Positions 33,170 to 46,402 are shown, counted from the stretch's first letter. The stretch is DNA of 64,000 bases from Selaginella moellendorffii (GCF_000143415.4 NW_003314291.1:416006-480005); one strand, 5' to 3'. The notes: generated by a model from the sequence alone, not told the origin. Numbers and translations: made by a program.

Positions 33170-36020
33170 TTATTATTGTTAACACATTTTTTTAATGAGG
33201 AGGGTTATACAACATTAATATTGAAGAAAAGAAAAAGAAGACAAAGGTTATAGTGTATGTCAATAACTGATTGCAAAGCAAATTTCTAATATAAAGAAGG
33301 CTTATGAGTATACTCTTTGACCATATCACAGAGCTACACAAAGTGTTATTAATAAAGTCTTAGTGACTTGGTATATTAGGAGTATCAGACACAAACTTAT
33401 GATGAATTTGGAAGAGAAATAAACTTTTGTTTTTATTTTAAAACTTTAGAGGTTTTACAAGATATATAAATTTTATTTGTTGTTGCTTTGAAAATTTTTG
33501 CAATATACTTTTTATAGAAATTAAGTGCTATGATGTGCATTCCATCATGGACAAGATTTACTGCTTGATCATAAAAGGGAAGTTGACAAACTTGTTATAT
33601 ATATATTTAACAATAAACATTTTTTGATATAGTGGGAACCATTTGGCTTCATGAATTTGAACAATGCCAGTTATTTAATATTAAAGAAAGCAAGGCATTC
33701 ATTCAATTTTTCTTGCTGTATTTGCTTCTCTAATTTCCTAATGTTCCCAAAAAAATTTTAAATTGATATTATGCACTTATTATATACATATATAATTGCA
33801 AAAGGCTAAACAAAAAGTGTTTTTTAAGTTGAAAAGACACTCTTATGTGCTTTTGGTGTTCATTGTAAAAACATCTTATAGGCTAAACACATCACCACTA
33901 AGTTTGTGGTTTTTATCTTTTCCATTCTTAATATTCATTTTTATTATTCATAAAGTGGGGAGATGATCAATGATGTGGAGTGGTATGGACCATGTCACAT
34001 AATATGGTGCTATAGGTTTAAGAGGTGCTAAAAAGTAGTTCTAGCATTACACAAGCTAAACGGTAAGACATTGAAAGTGAAGACGCCCCAAGGTGTCTGA
34101 AAGGCCGTAAGATCTCAATGATTAATATTTAACATTCTGAATAATTGACATATTTCATTTATATCCTTTGCTTATTTTCTATTTTAATAACTGGTAACAA
34201 GTTCAATTTATCACTTCTCAAGGCTTTTAGCAACTAAATATAATATATTGACAATGAAGACGGCAAACTACCTCTAAAGTGGCTATGAGCTCCTATTAAA
34301 GCAGTTGTACAAAAAGTCATGGAAAGAGTGTCAAATATACATGTAATAAATTGTTGATTATTGCAAGTTTTGAGTTGATATTTTGATGCACATATGAGCT
34401 CAAAGAAGGAAGCTCAAAAGGTCTGGAATGAACTTCTTACATATGGAAGTCAATTGTTAAATTTGTTGAGAGGTGTTTTTTATGAAACATGCAGGATAGT
34501 GATATTATAAGTGGACATAAAGTAGAGAGTACATATTTTTACATGCTTAAAAGCCATATTTTATTTTTCAAAAGAGTTATTTTAAATTCATCAGAAAGGA
34601 AATATACAGTTTCTTTCTTTGTATTTTGTTTTATATGGCTTGTTATTTTTAGCTCAAAGCTATAAGAAACACTATTATATGGAAGAATTCTTCTTTCCAA
34701 TTTCAGATATTTTACATCAGTATCTTTTGTTTGAGCTTCACAACAATATAAATTTAGCCTTTGAATACAATGAGTTAAAGTTCCATGACAAACTACTTTA
34801 ACTAGGACATATCGAGAATTTATCTAATTTATCCACTAAAAGGCGATATTGTTAAAGCAATTTCATCCACTATCCATCCACCATCCATCATGAAATTCAG
34901 CTTTTATAATAATACAAGAGTGATGGATGGAAAATCAATGCACATTGACAAGGATCACCTTATATGAAAAAGAGCCTTTAAAAATGAAGATAGAAAGTTG
35001 AATGATACTCTAGCATAGTAGAAAGTTTTAGCAGAATCATAGATTTTGAAATCCTAAGTCATCTTTTGGATCAATGAAGGTAATCATTGATGGAGTTCCT
35101 TCAAGCCGTTTGTTTCATTTTCTCCACAAGCAAAGGTATTTATAGTAAGATGACACACTCAATATTAGTAATTTTAGCTACTTAGCTAGTGGAAGATAGT
35201 GAAACATAAAGTTACCTTCATTGCAATGGTACTTTGACGTGAATACCATTTTAAATGATTTATATCTCAATAATAATCTCTTCAGAGGCACACTTCTGGA
35301 ATTTTGTAGAATGCTTTCTTGTGCAGCTAAAGATAAATTCTATTCATCCATTGCTTGTTGCATCTATATGAAAGTCCTCTCAAATTCAAGCTCTCTACCT
35401 AGTTCTTTTGACTTCTAGTATGTTACTATAACTCCATCAAGCTTTGGAACATAATCTGAAATTAAGGCTCCTTCCTCTAACTCCTAGTGTGCTATTATGG
35501 CTTCCCCAAACTCTGGATCATAATCTAAATCTAAGGCTCCACCTAACTCAAATTGAAGCTCTATGCCTAGTTTTTCTCGCTCCAAGTGTGCTACTATAGC
35601 TTTCCCAAGTTCTAGATCATAATTTGAATCTGAGGCTTCACTTTAACTCAAATTGAAGCTCTTTGCATAGCTCTTCTAAATCCCTATGTGCTATTACTGC
35701 TTCACAATTTGATGTTAGATTTGCTATTGTGGTTAACTCTCCATCATGATCTTCCACCTAGATCTCAACCACTATCTACTGCTATGGTTCACAATCTACA
35801 AAACTCACTAGATCTTGATAACAATGTTGGCACCAAAATCAATTAGACAGGAAGTGTCCTCCAGATCTGCTGAAGAGCCACATCAAGCACATCTACAGAT
35901 CTTCTGCATTTTAGGCAAAATACTGCATTGTGGCTAGATTATTTTAGTCAATATAATCAAAGTTACAAAATCATAATCAATTTATATACTGTCTGGCAAT
36001 TTCACTAGTTTCTATTTTGC
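33170..36020. repeat. AT-rich repeat arm left of block B
   Basis: Matches the arm left of block A (from about 21840) and in its right part that of block C. No gene. The stretch 36021-36200 has no counterpart in blocks A and C and separates the arm from the block. Confidence 0.6.
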
Positions 36021-36295
36021 TAGCGTGATTCACCCGGGCTGACATTGTTCAGAACAAAGCTTTCAGGGAAGGCAAAGGCAAACAACAACAAAAAATTACT
36101 GTCAACTATAATCCCAATTCTAACAAAGAGAAAGAGAAATGAAAGTTCTTTGGGTGGTTTTTCCCGACTTCCAAACAAACGACCCGCAAAAATTCATTCC
36201 AGGAAGATCACGAAGAACAATCAAGCAAAGAAAAGAACTAAACTAGACGCCAATGGATGGAGCTAGTGCTAGCGTTTTAGAGAAAGATCGCTTAC

Positions 36296-36525
36296 CAGGA
36301 TTGCCTTGTGTGCGCACACGTCTGGCCCATCACACGCCTTGAGCATCACATCCGACACTGGCAAATCTAGGGTGTCCTGGTCCCAGGCACGCAGGAATTT
36401 GGCCTGGCACGCCACTGCTTGGAGGCGGCACTCCTTGTCCCGGAGGTGTCCCCACCAGCGACTCCAGCCTGTGGATCCGGCCCCTGTGGCATCGATCACA
36501 ATACGCGAACTCCATCGCATAGGAG
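36296..36525 (-). pseudogene. BTB/POZ first-exon fragment, block B
   Basis: Same fragment as at 24546 with CDGPDVCAHKAIL ending at a GTAAGC donor. A few codons near PPPGQG are deleted. It is dead for lack of later exons. Confidence 0.45.
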
Positions 36526-36703
36526 CGAAACTCGTACCCTGAGAGGAGCTGGAATTTTTTTCTTTAGACGAATGCCGCCACGTGGCGTGTTTGAAAACGC
36601 AGCTAAGTTAGGTTAGGACTAGATAAACAAAAAGCCCTATGTTAAAAGGTAAATCACTATATAAATCTAGGTATCAAAGTGATCACAACACAACAAAGGA
36701 TCA

Positions 36704-37283
36704 ATGAGGAAGCTTGTGGTGGTTGCTTTCTTGGCTATATTCTTTGCAGGAGCTACTTCTTCGTGATTGTTAGCGTCTACTCCACCACGATCTCCATCGC
36801 CAGGATCTCTAGCAGTGGAGAAATCGATTTCTATAGCTGTTTCTTACACAGGAAAGGATACCTTCGCCGATGGAACCCTTTTGACGTGCCCGCAAACCGC
36901 GATTCCTCCCAACGTTATGGTCCCAGGAGATGTTGATCCTGCACAGCTTTACTCCATCGTGATGATAGATGCTTCGCGGTCGATGTTTACATTGGCAGAT
37001 CAATTCACGTACGTCCACTATTGGATCGCCAACATCCCTGGATCAAAGGTTGACGCTGGCACAATTTTGGAGGAGTATATGAGGCCTGCACCCCACGACT
37101 TCGTGCAGCACAAGTACGAGTACTGTATAAGCAGCAAGGGCAGATCAATACGCCTCTCGCGGATAGATTCGTCAAGGACTGGGAAGCGGTCGCAAGCGCT
37201 TACAACCTTGGCAGCCCAGTAGCAACAACTTCCTTTGTTGTGCAGCTCACCCTAAACTTTAGAACGAGAATGTTCCAATGTTA
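36704..37283 (+). pseudogene. PEBP-like pseudogene, block B
   Basis: ATG at 36704 in the same context as the intact gene, but the signal peptide is cut by TGA at 36764 (CGA in the other copies). Six bases are lost near 36970, and five bases near 37121 (TACGAGTACTG against TACGAGTTTATACTG) shift the frame. The last part, with the GSPVATTSF region, is intact again but out of frame. Confidence 0.85.
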
Positions 37284-37423
37284 AAAAGGTGGCTTCTTTG
37301 AATCATTGCGTGATGTTCGAAACTAGAGAAAAGAGATTCAACTATTGTTAGAACAAGATCGTCCCAATGTTATAAAGGTGGCGAGATTATAGAAATGTTC
37401 TTTGAATTAAGAGCGAAAATAGA

Positions 37424-38425
37424 GACCCGGATAGGACGACTTCGCCTCTATCCTTAACTCTACACTTGAAGGAGATCCTGAAAGAAGAAGCAAGCGTTAC
37501 GGGGATGATCTAGCAAGAGAAATGATTGCGACTGCTTACTGCGAGCTCTTGCCTTGTTCAACGTTACGAGCATTTCCCCGGATAGACGTGGTGCAGGAAC
37601 CTGGAGCTGATCGTTGCAATTCTCATCGGATCACCATCGCAGCCGCACCGAATTATAGCTCTCACGGCATAGCTAAGCATGCAAAGCCCATGACGAATGG
37701 GACGCTGGAAGCTGTGTTTTTAAATCCCGTCACAGACGTCATTCGCAAGAACAAAAAAGCTTTCTGCGGCGAGCTTTGGGTCCGAATGCAAGGGATTCAT
37801 GTCTCAGAGTCGCCTACATCACGGACGAGTAACTTATGTTCTACAAGGAAAAACTAAAAATGAAAGTTAATCTTTCGTTGCCTGGTTCGGCCTGATTTGA
37901 TCTTCAAGCTCGAAGTCTGGAGGAGTTGCGTCAAATTCTTTCTCATTGAAACTGATGGGAAACTGTGACGATGTTCGCAACGAGAAGGAGAACGGCTTTC
38001 CAGGACCTGCCTAGAATCCTCCAGCACCGCGTAAGAATACCAAAGTCCTGCAAAATTGTTGACTTAGGCTAGGCCTACTCTCTGTTCAATCATACAAAAG
38101 CTACAGCACCTTTGCAGACATAGCAGTTCCCCGGTATTGATGCAAGAGTTCCATTTCAACCACTAGAAAAGTGGCGCATAGGCCTATCATTTTGCGCATG
38201 AAAAACGAAACAGTCGTACCTTTGTCACGAAGACCTGAAATTCGTTTGCTGCTACGAACCTGAATTTACAAAGATAAAGACACTTGAAATTCAAGGAAAA
38301 GGAGAAAAGAGAAACCTTACCCGTGCACTCGTTGGATGTGGTTTGTAAATCTCCACATACTGTTCACCACCAGTAGCTTCGGATCAAAGTTGCAAATTAT
38401 ATACATTTTTTTCCAGGCTAAAACA
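37424..38425 (-). pseudogene. ECH2 3' exons, block B
   Basis: Counterpart of 25786-26938. The last exon has lost the part coding for the C-terminal residues, including the SKL signal, and the YRLSGD motif carries the same kind of deletion as block A. A and B therefore share a damaged ancestor. The same repeat arm interrupts it at about 38430. Confidence 0.75.
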
Positions 38426-38429
38426 AGAG

Positions 38430-40010
38430 ATGGCAGTTAGGTTAGGAATTAGATTTTGTAACTTTGATTATGAATGGGAAGATATAATCTAGAAAGACGC
38501 TTGCTGTCTGATCAATCTTGGTGCCAACAAAATCTGGTGAGTTCTGTAGATTGTGATCCAAAAGCTACAGCAGCAGATAGAGGTGGAACTGTGATGGAGA
38601 GATATCCACAGCAGCACACTGGGAGCCAGATGAAGGAGCCTCAGATTCAAATTATGATAGCGGCACATTGGGAGCCGGAGGAGCCAGGCAGAGATCTCCA
38701 ATCCAAGAGGATTTTCATCCAGATGGATGAATGTAACCTCTCATTAACTACACAAGAAGACACTCTACAGAAGTTTGGTGGTGTGTCCCTAAAGAGACTA
38801 TTAATGTCAAGCATGACATTCTGCCATAAATACCTTCACTTCTGGAGAACATGAAACAGATGGCTTGAAGGAACTCTATTAGTGATTAAGGAATTTTGGC
38901 ATGGCAGTAAATTTTGATAGAGTCATGGATTTTCTGTCGGGATCTCATTTCTGCATCAACATCTCCACATGCAATGTGAATGGCAAAGAAAATTTACAAG
39001 AGGAGAAAGATCACAAAAGGTGATTGTTTGTTCATTCTTTTTTTCTTGCGTGTTCTTATTTTCAGGGTCCCATGCTTAGCATCACTCCAAAGAAGGCCAA
39101 TTGGGACTTGTGTAAAAACCTACAAAGAAGCTGGAGAAACTAGAGAAACAAACAATGCATGCTATTCTAAGCTTCTATGTTCTTGAAACTTATCTTAGTT
39201 TTCTTTCTCTCTGGCTGCTCAAAGAACCTCGAAGAAGGCAAGATTTAGTTTGATTGCTTCATCTCAAGTGCTTGACATTGCCAAGGTTTGGGAGGCTATA
39301 GCATCATCACAGTACCACTAAGTTGCGATCAGAGGAGAACAATCTCAAAACACACTCACCGACCAGCTCTAAATGGAGTGCGACATAAGTCAATTCCATT
39401 CATGTTGATGTCTTGCTTAAGCAATCTCTCTGGAGACCAGATGGATAGATCTTTGGACCACATGTTTACTATGGCTATGCAGGGATGTGGTGAGCAGCCA
39501 AACTTACATCATGAATTGCCAACCGAGACAAGGAGACCAAGGATGCATCTGAAGAGTTTCCTTCACAACAGCTTGGAGGTACACCATTTTCATACTTGGC
39601 AACTTTAGACTTTCAAACTATACCAGTAATCTCATTGCACAACCTTCTTTTTGATTTCAGGATGGATAGCAAGCTCCACTCCATTCAGTGAAGAGAGCAA
39701 CGGTGTCAGGCCTTGGAAAATCATCTCCTATGAAGTCACAGAATCAGAAACATTATGTACGTCACTAGAGCAGGAACTGCATACTACTAAGATGATGTTT
39801 ATGCATTTTAAAGTGAAAATACATGTTAAGAATAACTAATTAGAATGAAAAGTGGTATAGTGAAAAGGTGGCTGCTTTTTATGTCATGTGTAAAAAATAC
39901 AATCATTAGCATTTCACTATACCACAATTCCATCTAGTGAAATTTTTGTCATTCTTCCTAAAATTTTGCCATAAAAGTTTCCATAAAAGTTTTTTTGAAA
40001 AAATCCTCTG
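38430..40010. repeat. Repeat arm inserted in ECH2, block B
   Basis: Matches 26940-28745 with several deletions. No gene. The remaining ECH2 exon 4 remnant is at about 40020-40125. Confidence 0.6.
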
Positions 40011-40019
40011 TCCAGGCTG

Positions 40020-40125
40020 GCAGTGTTACTTGAGGCTGTAAATATCACCAGCAAGCCTATTATTGAAAAGAACTGTAAATGTGGGAAGAACCTATGTAAT
40101 GACTTCTAATTGTCAATAAAGGAAG
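40020..40125 (-). pseudogene. ECH2 exon 4 remnant, block B
   Basis: Same remnant as at 28750-28870, ending in the same A-rich run. Further block A-like sequence continues to about 40185, where another repeat begins. Confidence 0.6.
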
Positions 40126-40360
40126 AAAAAAAAACACTTAGTAGTATTTACCATGAACTTTATGTTCTTCCATAGTTTCCATGAATGTAGCGCACTTGAA
40201 TTTGGAGTTGAACTCCAAACCCATTACACTATAAAATGAGGGTCTGGTACAATTCCACGAGCACCAGCTCCCCGTATCCAGCACCTGCACGCAAAATGGT
40301 GTCAAACGAAATCTGGCACAATTTTAGCATACCAGTGGCCTAACGCGAGGAGGAGGGTAC

Positions 40361-41011
40361 TGTGAGACACAAAATCCCTAGGCCCCAAAGTGGAGCCAGA
40401 AGGGCGCCACATGGTAGTGGCCGAAGCGAGAGCCAAACGAGCGTAACACGTTTGGACCAAAAGCTCCGACTTGAAAAGTCAAGAGCGGGAGTGGAACTCC
40501 CAACGAAGTGCTCGAGGAACGAGCACGAAGCGAGCAAAAGGCGAGGCTCCAAAAAGGGACCCAAAAGGACCAACACATGACACGTGGGAGTGTCCGAGAT
40601 GGACTCGAGTTGGAGTCCGAAGTGGAGTCCGAGATGGACCCGAGTTGGAGTCCGAAGTGGAGTCCGAGATGGACCCGAGTTGGAGTCCGAAGTGGAGTCC
40701 GAAGTGGAGTCCGAGATGGACCCGAGTTGGAGTCCGAAGTGGAGTCCGAGATGGACCCGAGATGGAGTCCGAGATGGAGTCCGAAGTGGAGTCCGAGGTG
40801 GACCCGAGATGGACCCGAGTTGGAGTCCGAAGTGGAGTCCGAGGTGGACCCGAGATGGACCCGAAATGGAGTCCGAGATGGAGTCCGAGATGGACCCGAG
40901 ATGGAGTCCGAGATGGAGTCCGAGATGGACCCGAGATGGACCCGAGATGGAGTCCGAGATGGAGTCCGAGATGGAGTCCGAGATGGAGTCCGAAGTCGAG
41001 ACCGAGACCGG

Positions 41012-41043
<32 letters not shown>

Positions 41044-42152
41044 TCGGGACCGAGACCGAGACCGAGGCCGAGGCCGAGACCGAGGCCGAGCCCGAGTCCG
41101 AGTCCGAATCCGAGTCCGAGTCCGAGTCCGAGTCCGAGTCCGAGTCCGAAGCCTGAGAGGGTGAAAGCCCAAAGCGTTCGTCTCCCAGACCCTGGGGGGT
41201 TTGGTGAGCTCCAAAAGTATAGTAAGGGGGAGGACTGCAGTGGAGCCAGTTTGGCCAGGAAAGGCCAGTTTGGCCCAGGAAGGCCGGACCCAGTGTTGGG
41301 TGATGAGCTGCCCACTGGGAAGTCCAAGACTAGAGTGAACACAGACCGACAAGCGGGGTAGCTTGGTGAAGTGTTCAAGAGCCGGCTCTAGTTCCCCCGG
41401 GAGATCGACTGGCCGATGCTCCCAATCCAAGTGTGGGTGGCACTACCTACTTGGATACCTGGTGTGGTTCAACGGAACCCGCTCTAAGCCCATGGCTAGA
41501 GCACCCAAGGGCAGAAGGCGAGGAGAGTACCCAGGTGGCTCGCGTAAGGCCACGGTGTTCCGAAATGTTGTCCCAAAGGCCCAGACTGTGGAAAGGAAGA
41601 GGAGCAGTCCTCTGGGGTAGTGACCAAGGACACAGTCGTGTGGTGAGGAAGTCCCAGAGGACCGTGGGACTTAGTGGTCGGGCCTGTGGGTCTCGATCCA
41701 GTGGCAGTGTTGGCAAACATGGCCAGAGGCAGAAAGGGACTTAGTGGGGACTAACAGAGGGATATTGGGGAAGGCTATTCCCCTTGTCGGTGGGCATCCT
41801 AAGGATGCTAAGGAGTGGATCTGAGATGACCACTCACGGATGGTTTGCCTAGTCTTGGAGAGCCAAGACGGTGATGCAAGTGGTATTGGACTACCAGTGT
41901 GGCAAAGGTGATTGGGCATGGCCTTAGCGTAACGGGCTGCTATGTCGGTGGTACCTTTGAGTGTCGGTCATGGGTTCGGACACGTGGAGCACTTGGACCA
42001 AGTGCAAATGTTGAGTGGCATGGATGCCATTCTCGGGGCTAGCAAGTCCCAAGTCCTGGATTGGACTTATGGAGGTTGTGAATGAGACTCCTCCAAGTGG
42101 TCAGAGGTGTGGTTAAGTGACTAAAGTAGAATGGAAAATTTAGTCGCTCACA
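40361..42152. mobile_element. Solo LTR-like insertion of 1,792 bp
   Basis: Begins TGTGAGAC and ends GCTCACA, so the ends form a short inverted repeat TGTGAG/CTCACA typical of LTRs. It is flanked by the 5-bp direct repeat GGTAC (40356-40360 and 42153-42157). The uninterrupted relative at 30455-30850 has the site once. No gag or pol is inside, so it is best read as a solo LTR or a non-coding LTR-type element. Orientation is unknown. Confidence 0.8.
40590..41156. repeat. GAGTCC/GAGACC minisatellite inside the solo LTR
   Basis: About 565 bp. The first ~400 bp consist of mixed 12-base units GGAGTCCGARRT and GGACCCGAGWT-like units; then about 100 bp of GAGACC hexamers and 60 bp of GAGTCC hexamers. 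The units are multiples of three, so all frames on both strands stay open. The resulting 200-350-residue frames (Glu/Ser, Arg/Asp or Arg/Thr repeats) are artefacts of the repeat. Confidence 0.95.
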
Positions 42153-42349
42153 GGTACCCCACCGACTAGAGCAGTGTGGAGTTGGGCTTAATCCCAAGCT
42201 GAACATAGAATAAGAAGCAACACAGCCCAACGGGATCCAAACTAATGTCTTAGGTAGTCGGACATACATTCTAACCACTATCCTTACTATATATTTGGAA
42301 CCCCTCACAATGCCCCCCCCCCCTTGAGGAACACATGCTTTGATAATGC

Positions 42350-43685
42350 TGATCCTTATCACGTCAATACCTATCTTGAGCTTTGCCTGTCGCCTCGGTA
42401 GCTCTAGACCAACTTTGGCGTAGCTGCTCTGCATAAGTCTCAACGGCCAAGACCAACACTTCGGACATTGGTTTCGATACAACAATCTATTGAGGCACCC
42501 CATGAGTATTCCCTTGCAACATCTCTTATAGAGAATAGCTGATAGCACTGTGAAATGTGTTGTTATAACAGATTTCTGCTGTGTCCAAATGCTCAACCTA
42601 GTCGCGTTGGTTCGTCGTGACATAGTACCGCAGATAATCCTCAACTTAAGCATTCACGCATTCGGTCTACCCATCAGTTTGAGGATGATAAGCCGTACTA
42701 AACTTCAACTTGGTACCAAACAACTAGAACAGTGTGCCCCAAAACTTCCCCGTAAATCTCGAATCACTATCCAAGATCATTTCTTTGGGAAGACCACGAA
42801 CCCGCACTACTTCATCAAAAAAGAGCTTTGCTGCTTATTTCACATTCACTATTTCTATAGTTGGAATGAAGTGTGCAATCTTCGACAACCGATCCACAAC
42901 CACCATCAAAGTATCATAACCCTTAGATTTTAGCAAGCAAGTGACGAAATCAAGTGTCACACTTTGAAATGGCCATGCCGATGCTGGAAGGCACTGCAAT
43001 TTGCCAGTCTACTTCTCAGTTCTACACTTACATTGCTGGCATATAGGGCATGGACATAGTGTGCTACATCACCTTCCATACCAGACCAAAAAAATCCCTT
43101 TTTTAATGAAGCCAAAGTCTTCTGCTTTCCACCGTGTCCCACTGTTAGAACATCATGATGTTCCCGTAGAAACAACTGTTGCAGATCCTTAGAGGGAAGA
43201 TACAATCTTTCTTGCTTATAGAATATAAGCCCATCCCGAATTGAGAAATGAAGTTTCACATTGGTGTGGTTAGCAACTTTCGCTGCTTCGCTACCAAGGT
43301 TCTGCTTCGACAACTCCGCACGGTGTAAGATTGACTTCACCAATGGATCAATTCCATATGAAGCCCAAACGTCCAACCAGTCCGAACTAATTGCTGATAT
43401 TGCTTGGAACTGAGTCTGATGACTCAATGCATCCGGAACAATATTGTCTTTACCAGGTTTATATATGATTTCAATATCATATCTAACAAGCTTCTCTTGT
43501 TAACAGGCCTGCTTTGATGTAAGCTTAGGCTGCATAGCAAAGTAGCTTAGTGTGTTATTATCTGTATAAACCTTGGTGTGTCATCCCAAGTAGTGTCTTC
43601 AGTGTTCCAATGTCAACACTATAGCAAACATCTCTTTCTTGTGCGTTGGCCAACTTTGTTGGGTTTCATCCAATTTCTTGGAATA
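42350..43685 (-). pseudogene. Gypsy RNase H-integrase fragment
   Basis: The minus strand reads the end of RNase H (KKLDETQQSWPTHKKEMFA, then YTDNNTLSYFAMQPKLTS-like sequence). The integrase zinc finger region HHDVLTVGHGGKQKTLASLK follows, then the integrase core with a DSDSRFTG-like motif and AYHPQTDGQTE. Many stops. It is cut off at both ends and faces the next fragment head to head at about 43685. Confidence 0.8.
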
Positions 43686-43873
43686 GTCCTTACTTTGCGA
43701 TGTTTGGAAGGCATCTTCGAACAGCGGTGGAGTTGGGATTGCATTTGAGTAAGGACGTTCAAGAAAAGCTTGATTCCGAGGCAACTGATCTAGCCACAGA
43801 ACTTGATGAGATTCTGGTGGTGTGCAAACAGAATTTGCAAGCAACTCAGGATAGAGCGGAGAAGTTTGCTAAT
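43686..43873 (+). pseudogene. Chromovirus integrase, left part before the transposon
   Basis: Reads SPYFAMFGRHLRTAVELG then a helical stretch ending DRAEKFAN at 43872. The protein continues at 54841 with EHRQFREYKVGDLVFVQV, so the 10.96-kb element split one integrase gene. The two halves are separated by exactly the element plus one TAAT. Confidence 0.8.
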
Positions 43874-43897
43874 AAGCTTTATTTCGTTAAAGTGGGA
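43874..43897. repeat. Left terminal inverted repeat, copy 2
   Basis: AAGCTT then TATTTCGTTAAAGTGGGA, preceded by the target duplication TAAT at 43870-43873. It pairs with 54813-54836. Confidence 0.85.
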
Positions 43898-44224
43898 TTT
43901 ATTCAGTAAAATGGGACTAGGTACAAATTTTCAAGTATTTGAAAATGACGTGAAATTATATGTTTTTTGTCCAGGGGCTAGACATATCTGGGGCATGGTG
44001 ACTAGCGCGGTGACTTTGTGTCCAGACTGAGTCCATCTGGTTGTATAATAAATCTCATTGTCAAGGTAAACAAGCCGAATCTGAAGCTAAAGAAGAGCGA
44101 TGGCATGCGTGCACACACTATTTGTTTGTTCATTGAGCGTGTGGTGAGCTTTCCAAGATGAACGTCATTCCTATTAGCCAGACATATAACTTAATGGTGA
44201 GAACATTTAGAAGGATATGACGGA

Positions 44225-46402
44225 TTATTGCAAGTCCTTTACGACAGTGCCTTTGATGCAATTTTGGAATTCATCGTAGAGTTGTGGGAGGGTGAGGACA
44301 TTGGATCGCCGGAGGGACTCTGCCAGGTGACTGAACATGGCATCGACGTCTTCATGAGTGTGCCCAACCATGAGAAAACCAAGTGTAACCGTTTCAAATA
44401 TGCCTTTGGCAACAAGCATCGCCAAGTACGCGAAGACGTACATGTTTTTGTTCTCACTGCCAGCATTGTCTGTTTGGAGCAGAAGATGGGGTGGAAGGCC
44501 ACATCAGCCGCAAGAACTTCCTTGAGATTCTGCTTTGTTTGGATGAGGCTGTGCATTCACCGGGCGACCAGCCTCATCGGAATGGCATGAGGCCTCACGT
44601 GATAACCCTACAATCTGACGGCCAACATATTCACTGGGATGGCATGGGGCTCCACGCGATACTGCAAGCCTTTGCTCCTCCTCCAGCTGAACCCTGTATG
44701 GGGTTCGATCGACAAGGGCCTTATGCAAGGGTTGGCAGTTCAGCTCAGTCTGCGCACTTTGCAGAGACCTTAAGTGTTTTGCTAGGGACGCAATCATCAT
44801 GTTTGCACCCCCGCCACCCCATAGAGGTACAAAGAAGTTCCCATAGTTCTGGGCACCATGCCCATGAGCGATTATGCCAAACAGAGACACAGGCAGCTGC
44901 ATGGATGAAGAGATTGCCTTGGGGGCAGGATTGAGTCGAGGTAAGCACGTCTTTTTCTGGTCCATTTTGTCGTGGATGATGCAGAGGTAAGAGTCAGGTC
45001 TCTCCATGGAGAGAATCCTGTTATGATAATATGCAGTCCTGCAGCTTCTCTGCTCGATGTTGTGGTCGAGCCGCCTTCTAACCAACGTCTCTCGCTCTTG
45101 AGCGATGCAAGAATTCTTCGACAAAGCCATTTTGATAGCAGTGCACTCGTCACACTTTGAAAAGCTGGAGTACTTTCCTATACTCACATCCCTGAACCTG
45201 TTGCTCCACAATCTACTAAATCTAGATTGGCTCAGCTTCCTGTAGCCATTACTCTGGAGTTCCCGATTCACATCTTCCAATATGGCCCCCTTGGTATACA
45301 TGGAAGGGAGAACTCGTTGGGTGTCTCGTGTTCCATCTTCCAAGAGGCGGGTTTTATGTGGTTGCTGCTCGCTACATGTCTCGACAAACCTCTTGAAGAT
45401 TGCCTCTCCATATACAACATGACCCCTAGTTTTGTGCGTACCGTCGTTCCCATGGACTGCCTGTTGAACCCTTTGTTTCTCGAACTCAGTTTTGATTTTG
45501 TAGAATGTGGTTCGAGGGACTCCATAAATGATTCTCCATGCCTTCATGCAGACCAAACCCCTCTGGAAGACCATGCCCCCCACCTGATGTTCTAAAGCAT
45601 CAACAGATGACCGTAATGCCTTATACACAAAATTACGAGCTGCCTTCCAGGACAATGTCTTGTATCTTGCTCTCTCCTCTTCAATAGCATCCCAATCAGC
45701 ATGTTGACAGCACCTCCTCTTGCAACAAGCAACTGTCGAGACCATTCGAACCTCCATCGCCATTTTCTGCCTTTTCGGTTCGTTGCTCAGATCCCTTTGG
45801 CTGCGCTTTAGGAAGGTGTACTTTCTTTTCCCATGAAGAGATGTTCTGTCATCAGTTGTAGTGGTGTTTGATTGTGAATCCTTCACATTCTCAAACACTA
45901 AGTGCCTCAATTTCCACCGCACAATGCTTCCAATAGTCAGACTATTTTCTTCTGTGTCAACAACCTCTATAATCGCAACTCCAATATCATCCTAGCCCAA
46001 TTCTTGATTAGCAACCACATCTCTTGGATCGACAACTGTGGCTAAGCCCTCAGCTACCACCTCCCCCTCGGGGTTGTTTAGAAACACCTTTGCCTGAATC
46101 CATGTAGCACGGTTCTTAAGATCCACGGAGGGAACATGCATCACACTTGCGTTGTCCCCAACATCTGCTTTCTTCTGAAGATTTTTCAAGGCAACAACAA
46201 CATTTACCTCGACGACCATCTCTCCTCGTTCAATAACGACCACATTCCCATCGAAGACAGTCTCTACTGATACAGCAGCATTGCCTTCCCCAAGCCTTTG
46301 ACAGTGTATAACAAAGTTCCGATCCATAGACACAAGGGTCGCTTTTGCAACTCTCTTCCCACCATTCAAAATGTAAACCTTTTCCCCAACCCTGAAGGCC
46401 AT
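44225..46402 (-). pseudogene. Putative transposase (DUF7869-like, with N-terminal DUF8039-like part)
   Basis: One minus-strand frame of 726 codons from ATG at 46402, interrupted only by TAG at 45992 and TGA at 44504. The N-terminal ~130 residues (MAFRVGEKVYILNGG, HCQRLGEGNAAVSVETVF) resemble the small domain found in plant En/Spm-like proteins (DUF8039). The middle has CxxC in FSKCDECTAIK and then IIHDKMDQKKTCLPRL (about 44960). The C-terminal part has LLLQTDNAGSENKN and FLMVGHTHEDVDAMFS (about 44400-44320). These three motifs supply acids in the order of an RNase H-fold nuclease and match, from memory, the DUF7869 family. The catalytic role is inferred. The region 44500-44690 holds two palindromes and may be spliced, in which case the TGA lies near an intron. 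A further exon may lie at 43960-44110. Confidence 0.6.

Larger units (their letters stand above)
40186..42345. repeat. Inner repeat copy split by a solo LTR
   Basis: 40186-40360 and 42153-42345 together match 30455-30850. The second part contains a run of 12 C (42314). Without the 1.8-kb insertion the two halves join at GGTAC, as in the uninterrupted copy. Confidence 0.75.

Noticed and set aside
40378-41430. Open frames of 190-350 residues on both strands, rich in Glu/Ser or Arg/Thr repeats
   Set aside because: They are translations of a minisatellite whose unit length is a multiple of three, so every frame is open. No other coding sign.
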